Below are positions 1 to 11,849 of a stretch of 64,000 nt of DNA, in pieces (the stretch's first letter is position 1; every line of letters begins with the position of its first letter). Source of the stretch: Plectrocnemia conspersa (Eukaryota > Arthropoda > Insecta > Trichoptera > Polycentropodidae); NCBI GenBank assembly GCA_009617715.1, contig VTFK01000272.1, positions 372,001 to 436,000 on the forward strand, in the 5' to 3' direction. A program made the position numbers and the translations under genes. Below the pieces are notes generated by a model, which was not told where the DNA came from, ran no database searches, and saw nothing but the letters and a program-made list of their open reading frames with translations.

Positions 1-1092
1 AGGAATAATAAAATGAAACAACCCCTCGGTCGAGGGTTGCAATTTATGGCGTATCCCGAGACTCGAGAATGTCAATTGTAACACCCGAAGGCTATTTTCG
101 CACCCTTGTAAAATTTTAAATGCGCACTAACTCTTGATAAAATACTGAAAAATCTGGCGTATGCGTGTTTCCTAATTATTTACATACGTAGAGACGTTTC
201 GCTCGGAAATTCAAGAAAGTCGAAAAAATTTCCGATACGATAAATTGTAAATTATTGCCAAAGTTAAATTAATTTTCATAAGCTCTCGTTCGAAAGCCCG
301 GAGCTAAAAAGAAAATCGAAAATTCCACCACCTGATCCGTCCGGGTGCGCGCCGAGAAATGTCTTTGTTAAAGTATGTATATTTCGGTTGATTTCCAATT
401 AGCGGAGTCGAGTTAAGTCGGAGAAGTGCGCGGTAATCCGCAGCTCTGCGATTACGCGACAAAAATTCGCGTTTAGTGTCACGCGTGGTTTCCTTTCTGG
501 GAAAGATTATTCCTACTTTAGCTATCGTGGCTGTTCTTAAACACTTTGTAATATGATACACGCAGATAGAGTTACATTATGCTAGGAACGGAGTACGGAG
601 AAATATGTCAAATTGACCGCATTTTAATGAAATCTGCTTAAACACTCGTAGGAAATAAACAACTATTTGTGCAGAAAACGTCTTCAAAATACAGTATTCA
701 CAGATGACAGCTTGAAAGTAATGGCCTAATTTTCTCCCGCATGTTTTAACTTACACCCAACACTAGTTAAGAAACACATGCGCATCTGAAGTTCCACGAA
801 CCGTGCCCACCAACCTAGCAGCCAACAAAAATCACGCTCACATTATTACGACGGTACAAAACCGAACTAAGCACATTCGAATCCACTACACATCGACGCT
901 CGGACTACTACTGCGCTCCAAGTGCTAATTTGCTCAATGGACTACTTCAACCACGGACTTATCTCATTACATTTCATACCAATATTCATCTTTGATATTA
1001 GAAAAATTGATCGCAAAATAGCTATGTAATAATCAGTAATTTTAATCTCCCAGACGCGATGAAAAAAATAAATAAAATAACACTAAAGTTTA

Positions 1093-1146
1093 TATGGGAT
1101 TCGAGCCCAGGTACTCCAAGTATTAGTATTCGGTCTACTGTGCTAG
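1093..1146 (-). other. tRNA-like (SINE-type) A-box/B-box remnant in repeat copy 1
   Basis: On the minus strand a TAGCACAGTAGAC word resembles a polymerase III A box. It is followed about 39 bases later by GGCTCGAATCCC, a good B box that can fold as a T arm with stem TGGG/CCCA and a seven-base loop. The spacing is several bases short for a full tRNA, the acceptor stem does not pair well, and no clean anticodon arm forms. A tRNA-derived SINE head or a dead tRNA fragment fits better than a working tRNA gene. Confidence 0.35.
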
Positions 1147-1343
1147 TATATATTTCTGAAAAAGTTATATCGTTAAAAAGAAAAAAAAAATACTCCTATG
1201 CAAGTAAAACAAACTATTTTAATTTATCAAAGAATATAAAATATAATGTATACAATTGCGTTCATATTTACTATCAATTTATTTAGATAGCTTCTTGACT
1301 TAATAAATTTATAATTACAGCTTGTTATAAATTTGCAATATAT

Positions 1344-1440
1344 CAGGGGTCGGCAATTTACGACCCGCCAACCAACGTCCGAACCGAGCCGAGGTCCCGC
1401 GGCGAAATATATTATTTACTTGGCCCGCAGTGTTAAGAAA
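1344..1440. mobile_element. hAT-like terminal fragment (copy 1)
   Basis: CAGGGGTCGGCAA at 1344 matches the terminal inverted repeat style of many hAT transposons, and the following stretch contains the GACCCGCC and TTGGCCCGC words often seen just inside such ends. No matching inverted end is visible nearby, so this is at most one end of a non-autonomous or truncated element. It lies within the duplicated segment and recurs at 4584. Confidence 0.35.
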
Positions 1441-1742
1441 ATAATTATGTTACATTTCGAATGCGATATTTACACTGACTAGTTACTTGTAGACATATTC
1501 GTAGCAACCTTCAAAGTTCAAATATTACTCTTGTGCCTATTTATACTTTCACTGTTTTGCTCATGATTGCTAAAATTGGTCTTTTAATATTTTTTAGGAA
1601 TCAAAATTTTGCATATCATAATGAATAATTAAAAATAATATCATTCTTGTTTCGGCTACCGGACGAGATACACGCTCTGAGCACACCACTCCAACGACGG
1701 TTTTCCCCCGCTGACTCATCGGTCTACCAGACCGGCTCTGTC

Positions 1743-2247
1743 ATGGCGGAGCCAATCTTTGACGTGGACTCCCTAAGCATGGAGTTCACTCAAGTAAGTG
1801 AGCATGCCTCAGACTTGACGAACCTCAGGGAGGAAATGGAGATCCTTCGCCAGGAACTCCTTGAGGAACGTCGACTCCGCATCTACCTTGAGGTGCAAAT
1901 TGCCGAGCTCTTGAAGGGCAAAAAACCAAATAAAAAACGGCTTCCGTTTCTTCCGCGTCCGCAACGGAGGCAGTTATTTCTGCGCCTCTAAAAGGCGCAT
2001 ATTCTACTCAAATAAAAAAAATAATAAACAAAACGTATCCGCGGTACCAATCGTTGTTACCCGCATCTGCACCACGATACCCGCGAGTAACGTTTCGACC
2101 GGAATAGTGACATTGAACACTGCCTCTGCACCCGCGACATTTCTCGCTGATAAACTGACCGCGCCCTCGACTACTCGTTATCCCTCGAATAATGGGGAAT
2201 CGTCCCCTGCTAAGAAGAGGCTACGGCCTAGCACACACCGCCAATAG
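1743..2247 (+). pseudogene. Broken retroelement ORF1/gag-like coiled-coil protein
   Basis: An open frame starts at ATG 1743 (MAEPIFDVDSLS) and runs to a stop at 1991; the frame is open a little upstream but without ATG. Residues about 20-60 form a strong charged coiled coil (NLREEMEILRQELLEERR). After the lysine-rich stretch near 1920 the sensible frame shifts by one base in an A run. It shifts again near 2020 and continues as a Ser/Thr/Ala-rich then basic tail (SSPAKKRLRPSTHRQ) to a stop ending at 2247. An acidic start, coiled coil and basic tail are typical of gag-like or ORF1 proteins of retroelements. No zinc knuckle or reverse transcriptase follows, so the family is unassigned. It is certainly dead as it stands, unless the A-run shifts are sequencing errors. 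Confidence 0.45.
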
Positions 2248-3240
2248 TAGAAACGGAAATAAAAGGCGGAATATCCCGCCATTATTCTTAATAATCCATC
2301 AGATTACAAAGCGGCGAGACAAACCATTATCAACAACCGTACCAACTGAGTGAGTAACCAGATATAATAAATATCTACGAATAAGTATTTATCACCAAAT
2401 TGAAAGTCTGGGGAATCAGACCTATATTCATAATTAAATATAATTTATAAGCAATAAATGCAATTTTTGATATAGCGCATTTTTTTATAAATAAAAATTT
2501 GAGTACCGCTGCCTAAAAAATCAAAAAGTTTATATAATTAAATCTTAAAATTATGTTTTAGATTTATTTGGGTTAACACTTTCTAATTTTAACAATTACT
2601 AAATGATTATTTTGAATTAAATAATTTATTAATCTATAAATACTACTGACGGATTGTTGACACTGCCCCTTAAAAAGTGCTTCATTGAATACAGGATAAG
2701 TCTAGAATAGAACGCTTTTAGTTAAAAGGTACTACGTAATTTTAAGTGTATTTGAGAAGCTTTCTTTAAACCTTCCTTTACAATAAAAAAAGTAACTGGA
2801 ATTAAGTAATGGATACATTTAAGGACGCTACAAGCTACGTATCGTGTATGGAACGCGAATCGATAAATATTAAAGGACATCGCGCCCGCCCGACGAAGCG
2901 AGTATCTTCGAAAGCTTATCGTAAACTTCTTTGATATACAGAGGTAAGTATGTGACACTTAGCTGACACTAAATATTTTCTAAGCGTTATGCTTCGTCTT
3001 TCCTTCGATGACACGCAATCGACGCATAACATTACCTTAACATCTATATTCAGACGTTTTGAACAACATTTTGATATATCGCGTGAAATCTGTACGCGAA
3101 CGGGATACGTAATAGGTCGAGTCGTTTTGACGACAAAATGACTTTAACGACATTATAGTCGCATATATGTAAATAATAAGGTAGATGTGGCGTTTTGACC
3201 GCTGATCGACCTGACGTACGCGCGCGTACGTAAACAATAT
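2248..3240. other. Spacer between direct repeats, no gene recognised
   Basis: The first part (to about 2420) is probably still retroelement-derived. From 2640 to 3240 the DNA is richer in CpG and has minus-strand open frames of 66-88 codons with no recognised domain. The stretch near 2655-2700 resembles one near 6940-7000 (both carry a TTGT(C/T)GACAC word followed by a GTGCTTCATT or ATGCTTCATT word), so a dispersed repeat end may lie in both places. A short palindromic ACGCGCGCGT word sits just before the second direct repeat. Confidence 0.5.
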
Positions 3241-4332
3241 AGGAATAATAAAAATGAAACAACCCCTCGGTCGAGGGTTGCAATTTATGGCGCATCCCGA
3301 GACTCGAGAATGTCAATTGTAATAACCTGAAGGCTATTTTCGCACCCTTGTAAAATTTTTAAATGCGCACTAACTTTGATAAAATACTGAAAAATCTGGC
3401 GTATGCGTGTTTCCTAATTATTTACATACGTAGAGACGCGTTTCGCTCGGAAATTCAAGAAAGTCGAAAAAAAAAATTCCGATACGATAAATTGTAAATT
3501 ATTGCCAAAGTTAAATTAATTTTCATAAGCTCTCGTTCGAAAGCCCGGAACTAAAAAAGAAAAATCGAAAATTCCACCACCTGATCCGTCCGGGTGCGCG
3601 CCGAGAAATGTCTTTGTTAAAGTATGTATATTTCGGTTGATTTTCAATTAGCGGAGTCGAGTTAGTCGGAGAAGTGCGCGGTAATCCGCAGCTCTGCGAT
3701 TACGCGACAAAAAATTCGCGTTTAGTGTCACGCGTGGTTTCCTTTCTGGGAAAGATTATTCCTACTTTAGCTATCGTGGCTGTTCTTAAACACTTTGTAA
3801 TATGATACACGCAGATAGAGTTACATTATGCTAGGAACGGAGTACGGAGAAATATGTCAAATTGACCGCATTTTAATGAAATCTGCTTAAACACTCGTAG
3901 AAAATAAACAACTATTTGTGCAGAAAACATCTTCACAATACAGTATTCACATATGACAGCCTAATTTTCTCCCGCATGTATTAACTTAAACCCAACACTA
4001 GTTAAGAAACACATGCGCATCTGAAGTTCCACGAACCGTGCCCACTAACCTAGCAGCCAACAAAAATCACGCCCACATTATTACGACGGTACAAAACCGA
4101 ACTAAGCACATTCGAATCCACTACACATCGACGCTCGGACTACTACTGCGCTCCAAGTGCTAATTTGCTCAATGGACTACTTCAACCACGGACTTATCTC
4201 ATTACATTTCATACCAATATTCATCTTTGATATTAGAAAAATTGATCAAAAAAATAGCTATGTAATAATCAGTAATTTTAACTCTCCAGACGCGATGAAA
4301 AAAAATAAATAAAAATAACACTAAAGTTTATA

Positions 4333-4385
4333 TGGGATTCGAGCCCAGGTAATTCCAAGTATTAGTATTCGGTCTACTGTGCTAG
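4333..4385 (-). other. tRNA-like (SINE-type) remnant in repeat copy 2
   Basis: Same A-box/B-box arrangement as at 1093-1146. The only notable change is GGTAATTCC for GGTACTCC between the boxes, which lengthens the interval by one base. Confidence 0.35.
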
Positions 4386-4583
4386 TATATATTTCTGAAA
4401 AAAAAAGTTATATCGTTAAAAAAAAAAAAAAAACTCTATGCAAGTAAAACAAACTATTTTAATTTATCAAAGAATATAAAATATAATGTATACAATTGCG
4501 TTCATATTTACTATCAATTTATTTAGATAGCTTCTTGACTTAATAAATTTATAATTACAGCTTGTTATAAATTTGCAATATAT

Positions 4584-4680
4584 CAGGGGTCGGCAATTTA
4601 CGACCCGCCAACCAACGTCCGAACCGAGCCGAGGTCCCGCGGCGAAATATATTATTTACTTGGCCCGCAGTGTTAAGAAA
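4584..4680. mobile_element. hAT-like terminal fragment (copy 2)
   Basis: Identical to the CAGGGGTCGGCAA motif and following bases at 1344, carried along by the large duplication. No partner terminus is visible. Confidence 0.35.
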
Positions 4681-4875
4681 ATAATTATGTTACATTTCGA
4701 ATGCGATATTTACACTGACTAGTTACTTGTAGACATATTCGTAGCAACCTTCAAAGTTCAAATATTACTCTTGTGCCTATTTATACTTTCACTGTTTTGC
4801 TCATGATTGCTAAAATTGGTTTTTTAATATTTTTAAGGAATCAAAATTTTGCATATCATAATGAGTAATTAAAAA

Positions 4876-5620
4876 TAATATATTTTAAGAAATTAGCCCA
4901 ATTTAAAAAAATAAATAAATATTTTTTGTCGCAGTAACAAGCCAACCATTGCGTTACAATGACTATTAAATACGCATTTAAATTGTACAATATTCTACAA
5001 AAAGTCATATAAAGTTATGTATTTTAAAACAAAAAATGCACCTTAATTTTTAATATGCAATATGATGCTTAAATATTCTCGCCGGCGCAATTCACGCTCG
5101 TTAAACGCCCATATTGCCCCGATGCGTGTTCTCTAGAGTATGTAATTTTTTAAGCAATATGTATGCCGATAGCTTACGCATACATTTAGGGCGTAAGAAT
5201 GTATATTCCCATCAAAAATTGGAAACAGAACAGACAGGAGAATGATCTCGGAACTCATACTACTTCAAAGGTAATAAATAATATTTTTTTAACTTAACCC
5301 AGTTAAATTTATAAAAATAAATAAATACGAAATCGATTATTTTAAATAAAGCTATAAAAATATAATAAATTGGAAAAAATACTGTTATATAACATATATT
5401 TTTATTTTATAGTATTTGTTACTTAAAAATTGCTTAAAATTATATGTAACTAGATATGAAAAATCTAATATTTAAAATAATGTAAAGCAAAGTAAAGAGT
5501 TAATTAACAATGCTTTTAATAATAATGTTATATAATAATAATAAATATTTATATACATGCAAATCGATGCATTTATAATAATATAAAAAAGTAATGTTTT
5601 TTTTACTAATTAAATAACTA
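4876..5620. other. AT-rich intergenic DNA, no gene seen
   Basis: This is mostly low-complexity AT-rich DNA. A short more complex island at about 5080-5270 has CpG words and no usable ORF. I see no protein or RNA gene. Confidence 0.6.
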
Positions 5621-5929
5621 AAATAAGGAGTACAGCTATGGCCATATTTTTTTTGAGCCATCCATTTTTTTGCATTTTAAAGATGAAAGCTCAAAAATAT
5701 GGATTTTAAAAGTAGTAAAGCCCGACATAAGCTGTGGCTTTCAGAAATATTTAAAGCTCGAAGGTTATAGTGAGCCCAAAACATTGAGATTCACAATCTG
5801 AAGATTAGGCGTCATTAGGCATAAGTCATTTGGTCCAATTAATGCAACTTTAAAATAATGTTAAAGTAAAAATAATTAAAATGTTTCAAGCAATATTTTT
5901 TTTTAATAATCATACTTTTTTCATGCATT

Positions 5930-6372
5930 TTGTCAGTTTTTGGGACCCCTGGTGTGGTAAACGTACGTTGAAGAGTTGGAGATGAATATCTAACTGATAG
6001 CTTAGTACCTAAAGTTAAATATAATGGCGGAAACGTTATGGTCTGGGGTTGCATGGAAGCAGCAATAGTAGGAAACCTGTACACTTGCGAGGGAAGTATG
6101 AATAGTGACATTTATATTTTAATGTTGAAATCCACTTTAATGGATTCTACGCTACCAACTATATGCCATACTTTGCTAAAAAGCAGGGGTTTGCGTCAAA
6201 GGGTTTGACGCTTTTAGGGTGGCCTATACACTCCTATATGGCGTTCATGAGCAAAATTCAAAAAAAAGTAGACCAATATGACTGTAAAGCCAACATTAAG
6301 CTGCAAATCATTAGTTGACAGTATGCGAAAAAGGGTTGCAGTTTTAATTAAAGCTAAGGGTGGGCCTACTTA
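5930..6372 (+). pseudogene. Degenerate Tc1-family transposase
   Basis: Fragments in shifting frames follow the order of a Tc1/mariner-superfamily transposase. First comes VKYNGGNVMVWGCM, the strongly conserved block after the first catalytic aspartate. Then follow GNLYTCEGSMNSDIYI, GWPIHSYM in the position of the usual DWPAQSPDLNPIE motif, KKVDQYDC, and the C-terminal VDSMRKRVAVLIKAKGGPT before a stop. The NPIE catalytic segment has been lost or scrambled and several frameshifts are needed, so it is inactive. The upstream region to about 5630 may hold more of the element, but I could not place its terminal repeats. Confidence 0.8.
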
Positions 6373-7140
6373 ATATTGAAAATAAGCCTTAAATAAACAC
6401 TATATAACACATATATTATTTTACAAATATATAACATATTTATCGGGCTGCCCTAAGCTTTTTTTGTATATATTATATACAAAAAATAATTTTAATAATA
6501 ATGGTCGCAAAAAAATGAAAGAGCATTTTAATAAGCGCAGCATCGCTACGAACATCGCTACATATAAAAATTGTATTTAATAAATTGTCAAATAATACAT
6601 ACTAAATTAAATTAAATTAAATTTCCCTTAAATTAAAAATATGATCATCATGACTTTACAGCTTCCCCAATGCGTTATAATGGGCATCACACAAGCAATA
6701 TTTATACAAATAAACATAATTAATAAATAAAAAAAATAGTTATGGTACATACCAAAAATAAACGAACACACTTTGGCATATTTTTTTCCAGCTCCTCGTA
6801 ACTATCGCCAAAATCTTTCTTGTGTTTGGAAAGCTCCTTGAATCTGGATGTCTCAGGAAAAATGAGCGTTCTCAAGCGCTGACATCTTGGCTGCAACACG
6901 GATAAGAAAAATAAGGGATGCGATCCGAGCATTAACGAGTTGTCGACACCGTCCCACAGCAACTTTAAAAATGCTTCATTAAATATACTCTATGAATTGT
7001 TATATCGCAACACTCTTTAATATTTAATATATCTTAGTAATATTTATTTTGAATTTCATTTTTATTTTATTATATATATAATTATATATTTTACATGCAA
7101 ATAAAATTTGATTACAATAATTTTACCATAGAGTGATACA
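6373..7140. other. AT-rich DNA with one unexplained minus-strand frame
   Basis: This stretch is AT-rich. A minus-strand open frame at 6720-6962 (80 codons, starting TTG rather than ATG) includes a charged segment, KELSKHKKDFGDSYEELEK, that looks more protein-like than its surroundings. I do not recognise the family and it has no ATG, so it may be an exon fragment or a transposon scrap. The sequence just right of it resembles 2655-2700. Confidence 0.4.
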
Positions 7141-8594
7141 TTTTTTAAAACGCGTTTTCCAACGCCCTCAGTGATTGTGAACAAAGTGATATGAGCGAAA
7201 GTGATTCTAATTCAAGTGTATGTGAACATAGACCGCGTGTGATAAATTTACTTTCATCCAGTGATGGTGAGTGTGATGTTGATATTATCTTAGACTGGAG
7301 TGAATTTGATCCAGCAAGGGATAATCAAGATTTCGAAGGTATTACAGGAGTATAAGTTTTTTTCAACAATAGTGAAAGCATCGAAGAAGTGGCCAATTTA
7401 TTTATTAGCGATGATTTTTTTGAAATAATATTTTTGGAAGCAAATTTATATCATCGGCAAACATCTTACATATACACAAAAATATAGAAAAAAAACACAT
7501 TGGAAATTATAACGGGTTTAGTTTATAAGAGATATTTGTATGATATTTTGCGCAATCGAGACGCCAATATTTCGAAAAACAATGTCAAGAAATAGATTTT
7601 GGCAAATTTAAATTTTTTGCATTTTGTTAATAATGCAAAAAATTACAAGCCAAAGAAAAATCGTTCCCTAGATGAGGGAATGACTCCATGGTTAGGTAGA
7701 CTTATTTTCGGGCATTTAGTCCTCAACCAAATATGAAATTTGAATAGAATGGTTTAAGAATCAGATACCGGTTATATTTGTAATTTAAAATTATACACCG
7801 TTAATGCAGAAAGATTAGTAATATGGTGATAAATGTAAAAATCTCATGTTGACAGCAAAATGTTGACAATTTTTATAATAGTGTTTTACTCGCAAAATAT
7901 TTATTTTCACTGAAAACAGAACTTTGTGGAACAATCGGGAAAAATCCAGATTCGCAAAAATATAAAATAAATGCCCCGATACATGAAACATGACAGAAAA
8001 GGTAAAACGCTTATCTAAATTTAGAAAACAAATAAGAAAAGCGATTTCAGAATGATAACTATCTTTCATGACAGCCAGATGATAGACACGGGAAAAAACC
8101 AGTACGACCGGCCTTAACGTATTATATAACGGTCTGTAATAAATATTTAAAAGTGTTGATTGCGCCGATCAATACATACATAGTTACATATTAATTTGAA
8201 AAACAAAGGAATAAACAAACAATATTGCTTATTATTTATTTCATTACGCATTGTTTAATTCGTTCCGTGTCTATCAAAATTCGAATCGTAACGGTAAAAT
8301 TAAATTCAAAGATTTTATTTGGGTAAGGCTTAAGGAAAGATGCAAAATTCAGTGAAATGTATCGATTCTGAAGACATTTCACTAGTTTTTTTTACATCTT
8401 GCAGTCAGGCTTTCGGATAAGCTAAAAAATCATCAGCCAATAAAAATGAAAAGTGAAGTGAAATATTTGAGAAGAAAGTGTCGTGTTTGTTCTACACGTG
8501 CAATAAGGAAAGATACACCATACATGTGCAGAAGTTGTGAAATTCCTCTTCATATTGACGTGTGTTTTTATACTTATCAAAATATAGTGATATA
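7141..8594 (+). pseudogene. Degenerate piggyBac-family transposase
   Basis: An acidic N-terminal region with SDCEQSDMSESDSNSSVCEH is followed by a block resembling the domain around the first catalytic aspartate (ANLFISDDFFEIIF). Near 7650-7700 comes KNRSLDEGMTPWLGRLIFG, matching the conserved DEGMIPWRGR-type piggyBac motif. An IKYGIKM-like segment then runs with frameshifts. The C terminus at about 8460-8594 is preserved: RRKCRVCSTRAIRKDTPYMC then RSCEIPLHIDVCF, the cysteine-rich zinc-binding domain of piggyBac transposases, ending in a stop. Stops and frameshifts in the middle (for example near 7360) make it inactive. Terminal repeats and the TTAA target duplication were not identified. Confidence 0.85.
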
Positions 8595-10355
8595 AATGAA
8601 AAAGTTTAAATAATAAAAATCAATATAGTGTGGTGTTTAAGTGTAATTATAAAAAAAAAAATGGCAGTTGTACGCAGAAAATGGACGCTGAAAAATTTGG
8701 TGAGTGAATTTATATTATATTATAAATAGATATGTTTTAAAATCGTTTATACAAAAATTCATAGAAGTATTTAAACATACATATTATTAAATTACAAATA
8801 ACTGGTTTGTAACCGTTACAACCATTTTCAATTTATACAAAATATTAGGAATGAAAAAAAAACAAATTTATTCGTTCATGATTTTATTCCTCAAAGATTC
8901 TTGTGAGTGCAATAATATTATTTTTTTCCAAATATTTAACTTAATGACGGTAATAATCTAATACGGTAGTAATTTATCAAATTGTAGCTTTTCTTCCTAG
9001 TTTATAAATCTGTGAATCGTTGCGGTTTTCCAAATGGTGAAATATCAAAATAACAAAACCCGTAAAAATTATTGTGGGTTAATAAATGATATTTTTTGGC
9101 AGTTCTTTGATTACTGTGTTATCTCATTTATTTACATATACCAAATTGTTTTAAATTTTGAATTTTTGTAATAATATACATAATTTAAAATTTAAAAACT
9201 TTGTTAATTTATGTATTATCAACCGCGGATGTTTCGATTTCTTTTGATTAGAATGATTTTAGATTTACCTAGCCAAACAGTTTTGCCTCTGAAATATATT
9301 TTTGTTTAAGTAGTGTAACTAAAATATTGTTTTTTAGATGAAATAAATAATTAGGGCTCATACCTTATTGCTACTTATTGCATTACAACGCAATGAGAAT
9401 AAACGATTCTTTTTAAAAAAAATTAAAGTAAAATATAATATACTTTTTATTTGATATTATGAAAAAATAGTATACAAGCATATCTTATTATCATGTAGAG
9501 GCAAACTGGTTGGTCTCTCAGTATTTTTTAATAATAAAAAACGCATGACGCAGGACTCATGTTGGTTTTTTTAAGACTTGTTCACGAGTCCTTGGGCGTA
9601 AAGCTGTTAAAATAAAATCCTACGTCATTATTTTTATGTTCTAGTTCTTAAGTTTTTCATAATTATTTTCAGTATCTTTTTTCTGCCTTCAAGCAAAATA
9701 TTTTTAACCTTTTCAACATTTTTATTATTACCATTAAGAAATAGCATTGAGCTAAAATTAGAGAATTAGCATAATCTTTTCTTGTAAATTTACTATTTAT
9801 AAACATATCGTATCAAATAAAAATCGTAAGATTTAAAATGTTGTTAAGAACGATCATAGCTACCGATTTATTTTTCGCTATCGTCGCAGTTTCAATTGGT
9901 TTTTGTATAGTCAAAAAACCTTCTAGTTCTGTTCTAACTGGTATCTTAATACCAACGAATATTACTAAGAGGTCTTAAGGTAAACCTTTTTTATATGTGT
10001 TTTTAAAACATTTCATCTCGTAGATCATACAAAATATTTGTAAATACGCTGAATTAAATTAAAAAAAGTCGCTACACAAGAGGTAGCTGCATTAACAACA
10101 ATTTAAATTTATTGTATAAGAGGAAAACGTAACGAAAAGTACCAATATGCGGCTCTAAACACCATTATATTTTTCTTGAACCAGTTACCCTCAGATCACG
10201 TAATAAAATATCATATCTTTAACGTTTCGAATTTTTTTGTCATCCCCATACCTGTGGTATCTTCTATATTTATGAAACCTAAAAAACGCTTTTATATATC
10301 TACATATTTTCCTGCTCTATTTAGAAAAGGTAAAATATTTACAAAACGAACTATT
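8595..10355. other. AT-rich DNA without a recognised gene
   Basis: Nothing here reads as a known protein or RNA. Two small items stand out. An ATG at 8661 opens 13 basic codons (MAVVRRKWTLKNL) directly followed by a good splice-donor word, GTGAGT, at 8700. A 46-codon ATG-to-stop frame at 9838-9978 has a hydrophobic segment (LFFAIVAVSIGFCIV). Both could be chance. Confidence 0.5.
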
Positions 10356-10359
10356 ATTG

Positions 10360-11200
10360 GCAATTTTGTTATTTTTGCAACATTTGCTTATCTAATTTAT
10401 TTAGCATATCTAGCATTGTCGCACAATAGGTAAAATGGGGCAATATGATACTATTGTATTTTTTGTGTGTTTATATCTAACATATTTTTCATTCTAGATA
10501 ATATACCAATTTTTTTACTTACAATGTTCCTTAAAATTTAATATTTTATCTACAATTACTCCTTAATATTTTATAATATCAACAATTTTTATAATATTGT
10601 TATCATTTAATTTAAGTACAATCTTTTTTAACCATATTTCTAATATATTTAATTTATGATTCAAATTATCTACAACTTTTTAATATTAACACCTATGCAA
10701 TACAATGTTGTGTCATCTGCAAACAGATGTATTTTACACTTTTTTACATTATTGACTATATCAATAATATATAATATAAATATCAATGGTCCTTGTTAAG
10801 ATCCCTGTAGTACACCATGGATAATAATTTCTCTTTGGAATACGCATAACTTATTTTGAAAATTTTGCTTTTATTTTTAAATAACAATTAAGCCATCTTC
10901 AAACTACTTTACTTATACTGATATTTTTAAATTTCTTCAACATTATATTTTTGTCTATTGTTTCAAAAGCTCTCTTGAAATCTTAGAAAACTGCTCCAAT
11001 GTATTTGTTTGTATTTTTCGCAAACAACCAATCATTTATCACTACTTGTAACGCAGTTTCAGTGGAATTTTTTTATTTGAATCACGATTTTTGTTTATGT
11101 AGAATGCTTAAAGAAATTATGAAATCTTTTAATTGTTGGATTACTAGTTCTTCCATTACATTTTCTATGCAATTATATGATTTAAACTTTGACATTTATA
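10360..11200 (-). pseudogene. Decayed second copy of the CR1/Jockey-type LINE reverse transcriptase
   Basis: This segment aligns by eye along its whole length with 14435-15320, in the same orientation. Shared landmarks in plus-strand order include TATCTAATTTATTTA, the GGGCAATAT..TACTATTG pair, the CAATGGTCC..CCCTGTAGTACACCATGG counterpart of the PQGS motif region, and AACGCAGTTTCAGTGGAAT (STETAL region). It carries many more substitutions, stops and deletions than the 14-16 kb copy, so it is an older insertion of the same or a sister family. Coding sense is the minus strand. Confidence 0.8.
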
Positions 11201-11618
11201 ATAATTATTTACTTACATATGATGTACAAATAATTGTATTTTTAGTAGTGTAATCCAAATACATTTTCACCAGTAGATATATAGGCGTTAGTAAAGTTAT
11301 ATGCTGTTTTGGAATGTCTCTAAAACTTAATTTGATAGTTGCGAAACGTAAATTTTATGTTCAAACCCAAACCTAATCTACACGAATTAATCAAACACGA
11401 CTTGACCTAATGAAAATTCTAAAAAAAATAACAATTTTAAAAGTTTTATTAGGTCACAAACTTAGCTAACTCAATTATTGGCAAAAAATGAGTGGAAAAA
11501 ATTACAGCAGACTATCCGAACTACTATCATTACCGATATTAATACAAATGTATAATTTAAAAATATTAGTTAAAATATATTAAAACCGAATTTTGGTCAA
11601 AAAAGGGTGCAAAAATAT
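11201..11618. other. AT-rich DNA, no feature seen
   Basis: No reading frame, repeat or RNA signature could be supported here. Confidence 0.5.
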
Positions 11619-11690
11619 TTATCATTTCTCAGAAGTCAAAAATTCACGGCAAAAGCAAAAAAATTGTGTCGGTACTTAACACGCGAGCGA
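11619..11690 (-). repeat. Dispersed repeat family 1, single core copy
   Basis: The plus strand reads TTTCTCAGAAGTCAAAAATT followed by CACGGCAAAAGCAA. This is the reverse complement of the core repeated at 20.5-20.9, 24.3-24.9 and 25.6 kb (ATTTTATTGCTTTTGACGTG then a TTTTTGACTTCTGAGAA word). Confidence 0.7.
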
Positions 11691-11849
11691 TCGAGAGGAA
11701 AAGTATTACACCGCTTGCCTCTGATCAGTACATACATCTCATATAATTGTAGTTTAGTATGGCAAAAATATATTTTTATGAATATATTCTTACCATAATT
11801 TTTTTTTAAGTCGGGCCCCTTAAGGAATATAGGCTCCGGGATTTTGTCT

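Larger units (their letters stand above)
1..1640. repeat. ~1.64-kb direct repeat, copy 1 (left end cut by window)
   Basis: This segment recurs almost base for base about 3,240 bp downstream, starting with the shared word AGGAATAATAAAA. Identity holds until just after AATTAAAAATAATA near 1640, where the copies part abruptly. Differences are mainly A-run lengths, a few substitutions and a 13-bp stretch near 710-730 that copy 2 lacks. The repeat contains a tRNA-like word and a hAT-like terminal motif (listed separately). I see no coding frame. The left boundary may lie outside the window. It could be half of a tandem duplication, a long terminal direct repeat of an element, or an assembly duplication. 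Confidence 0.9.
3241..4875. repeat. ~1.64-kb direct repeat, copy 2
   Basis: Second copy of the segment at 1-1640, same orientation, offset 3,240 bp. It is bounded on the left by unrelated CpG-rich sequence ending CGTAAACAATAT, or possibly by sequence that also preceded copy 1 outside the window. On the right the match stops near 4875, where copy 1 continues into a retroelement ORF and copy 2 into AT-rich DNA. Copy 2 generally has longer A runs, for example near 3470, 4400 and 4420. Confidence 0.9.
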
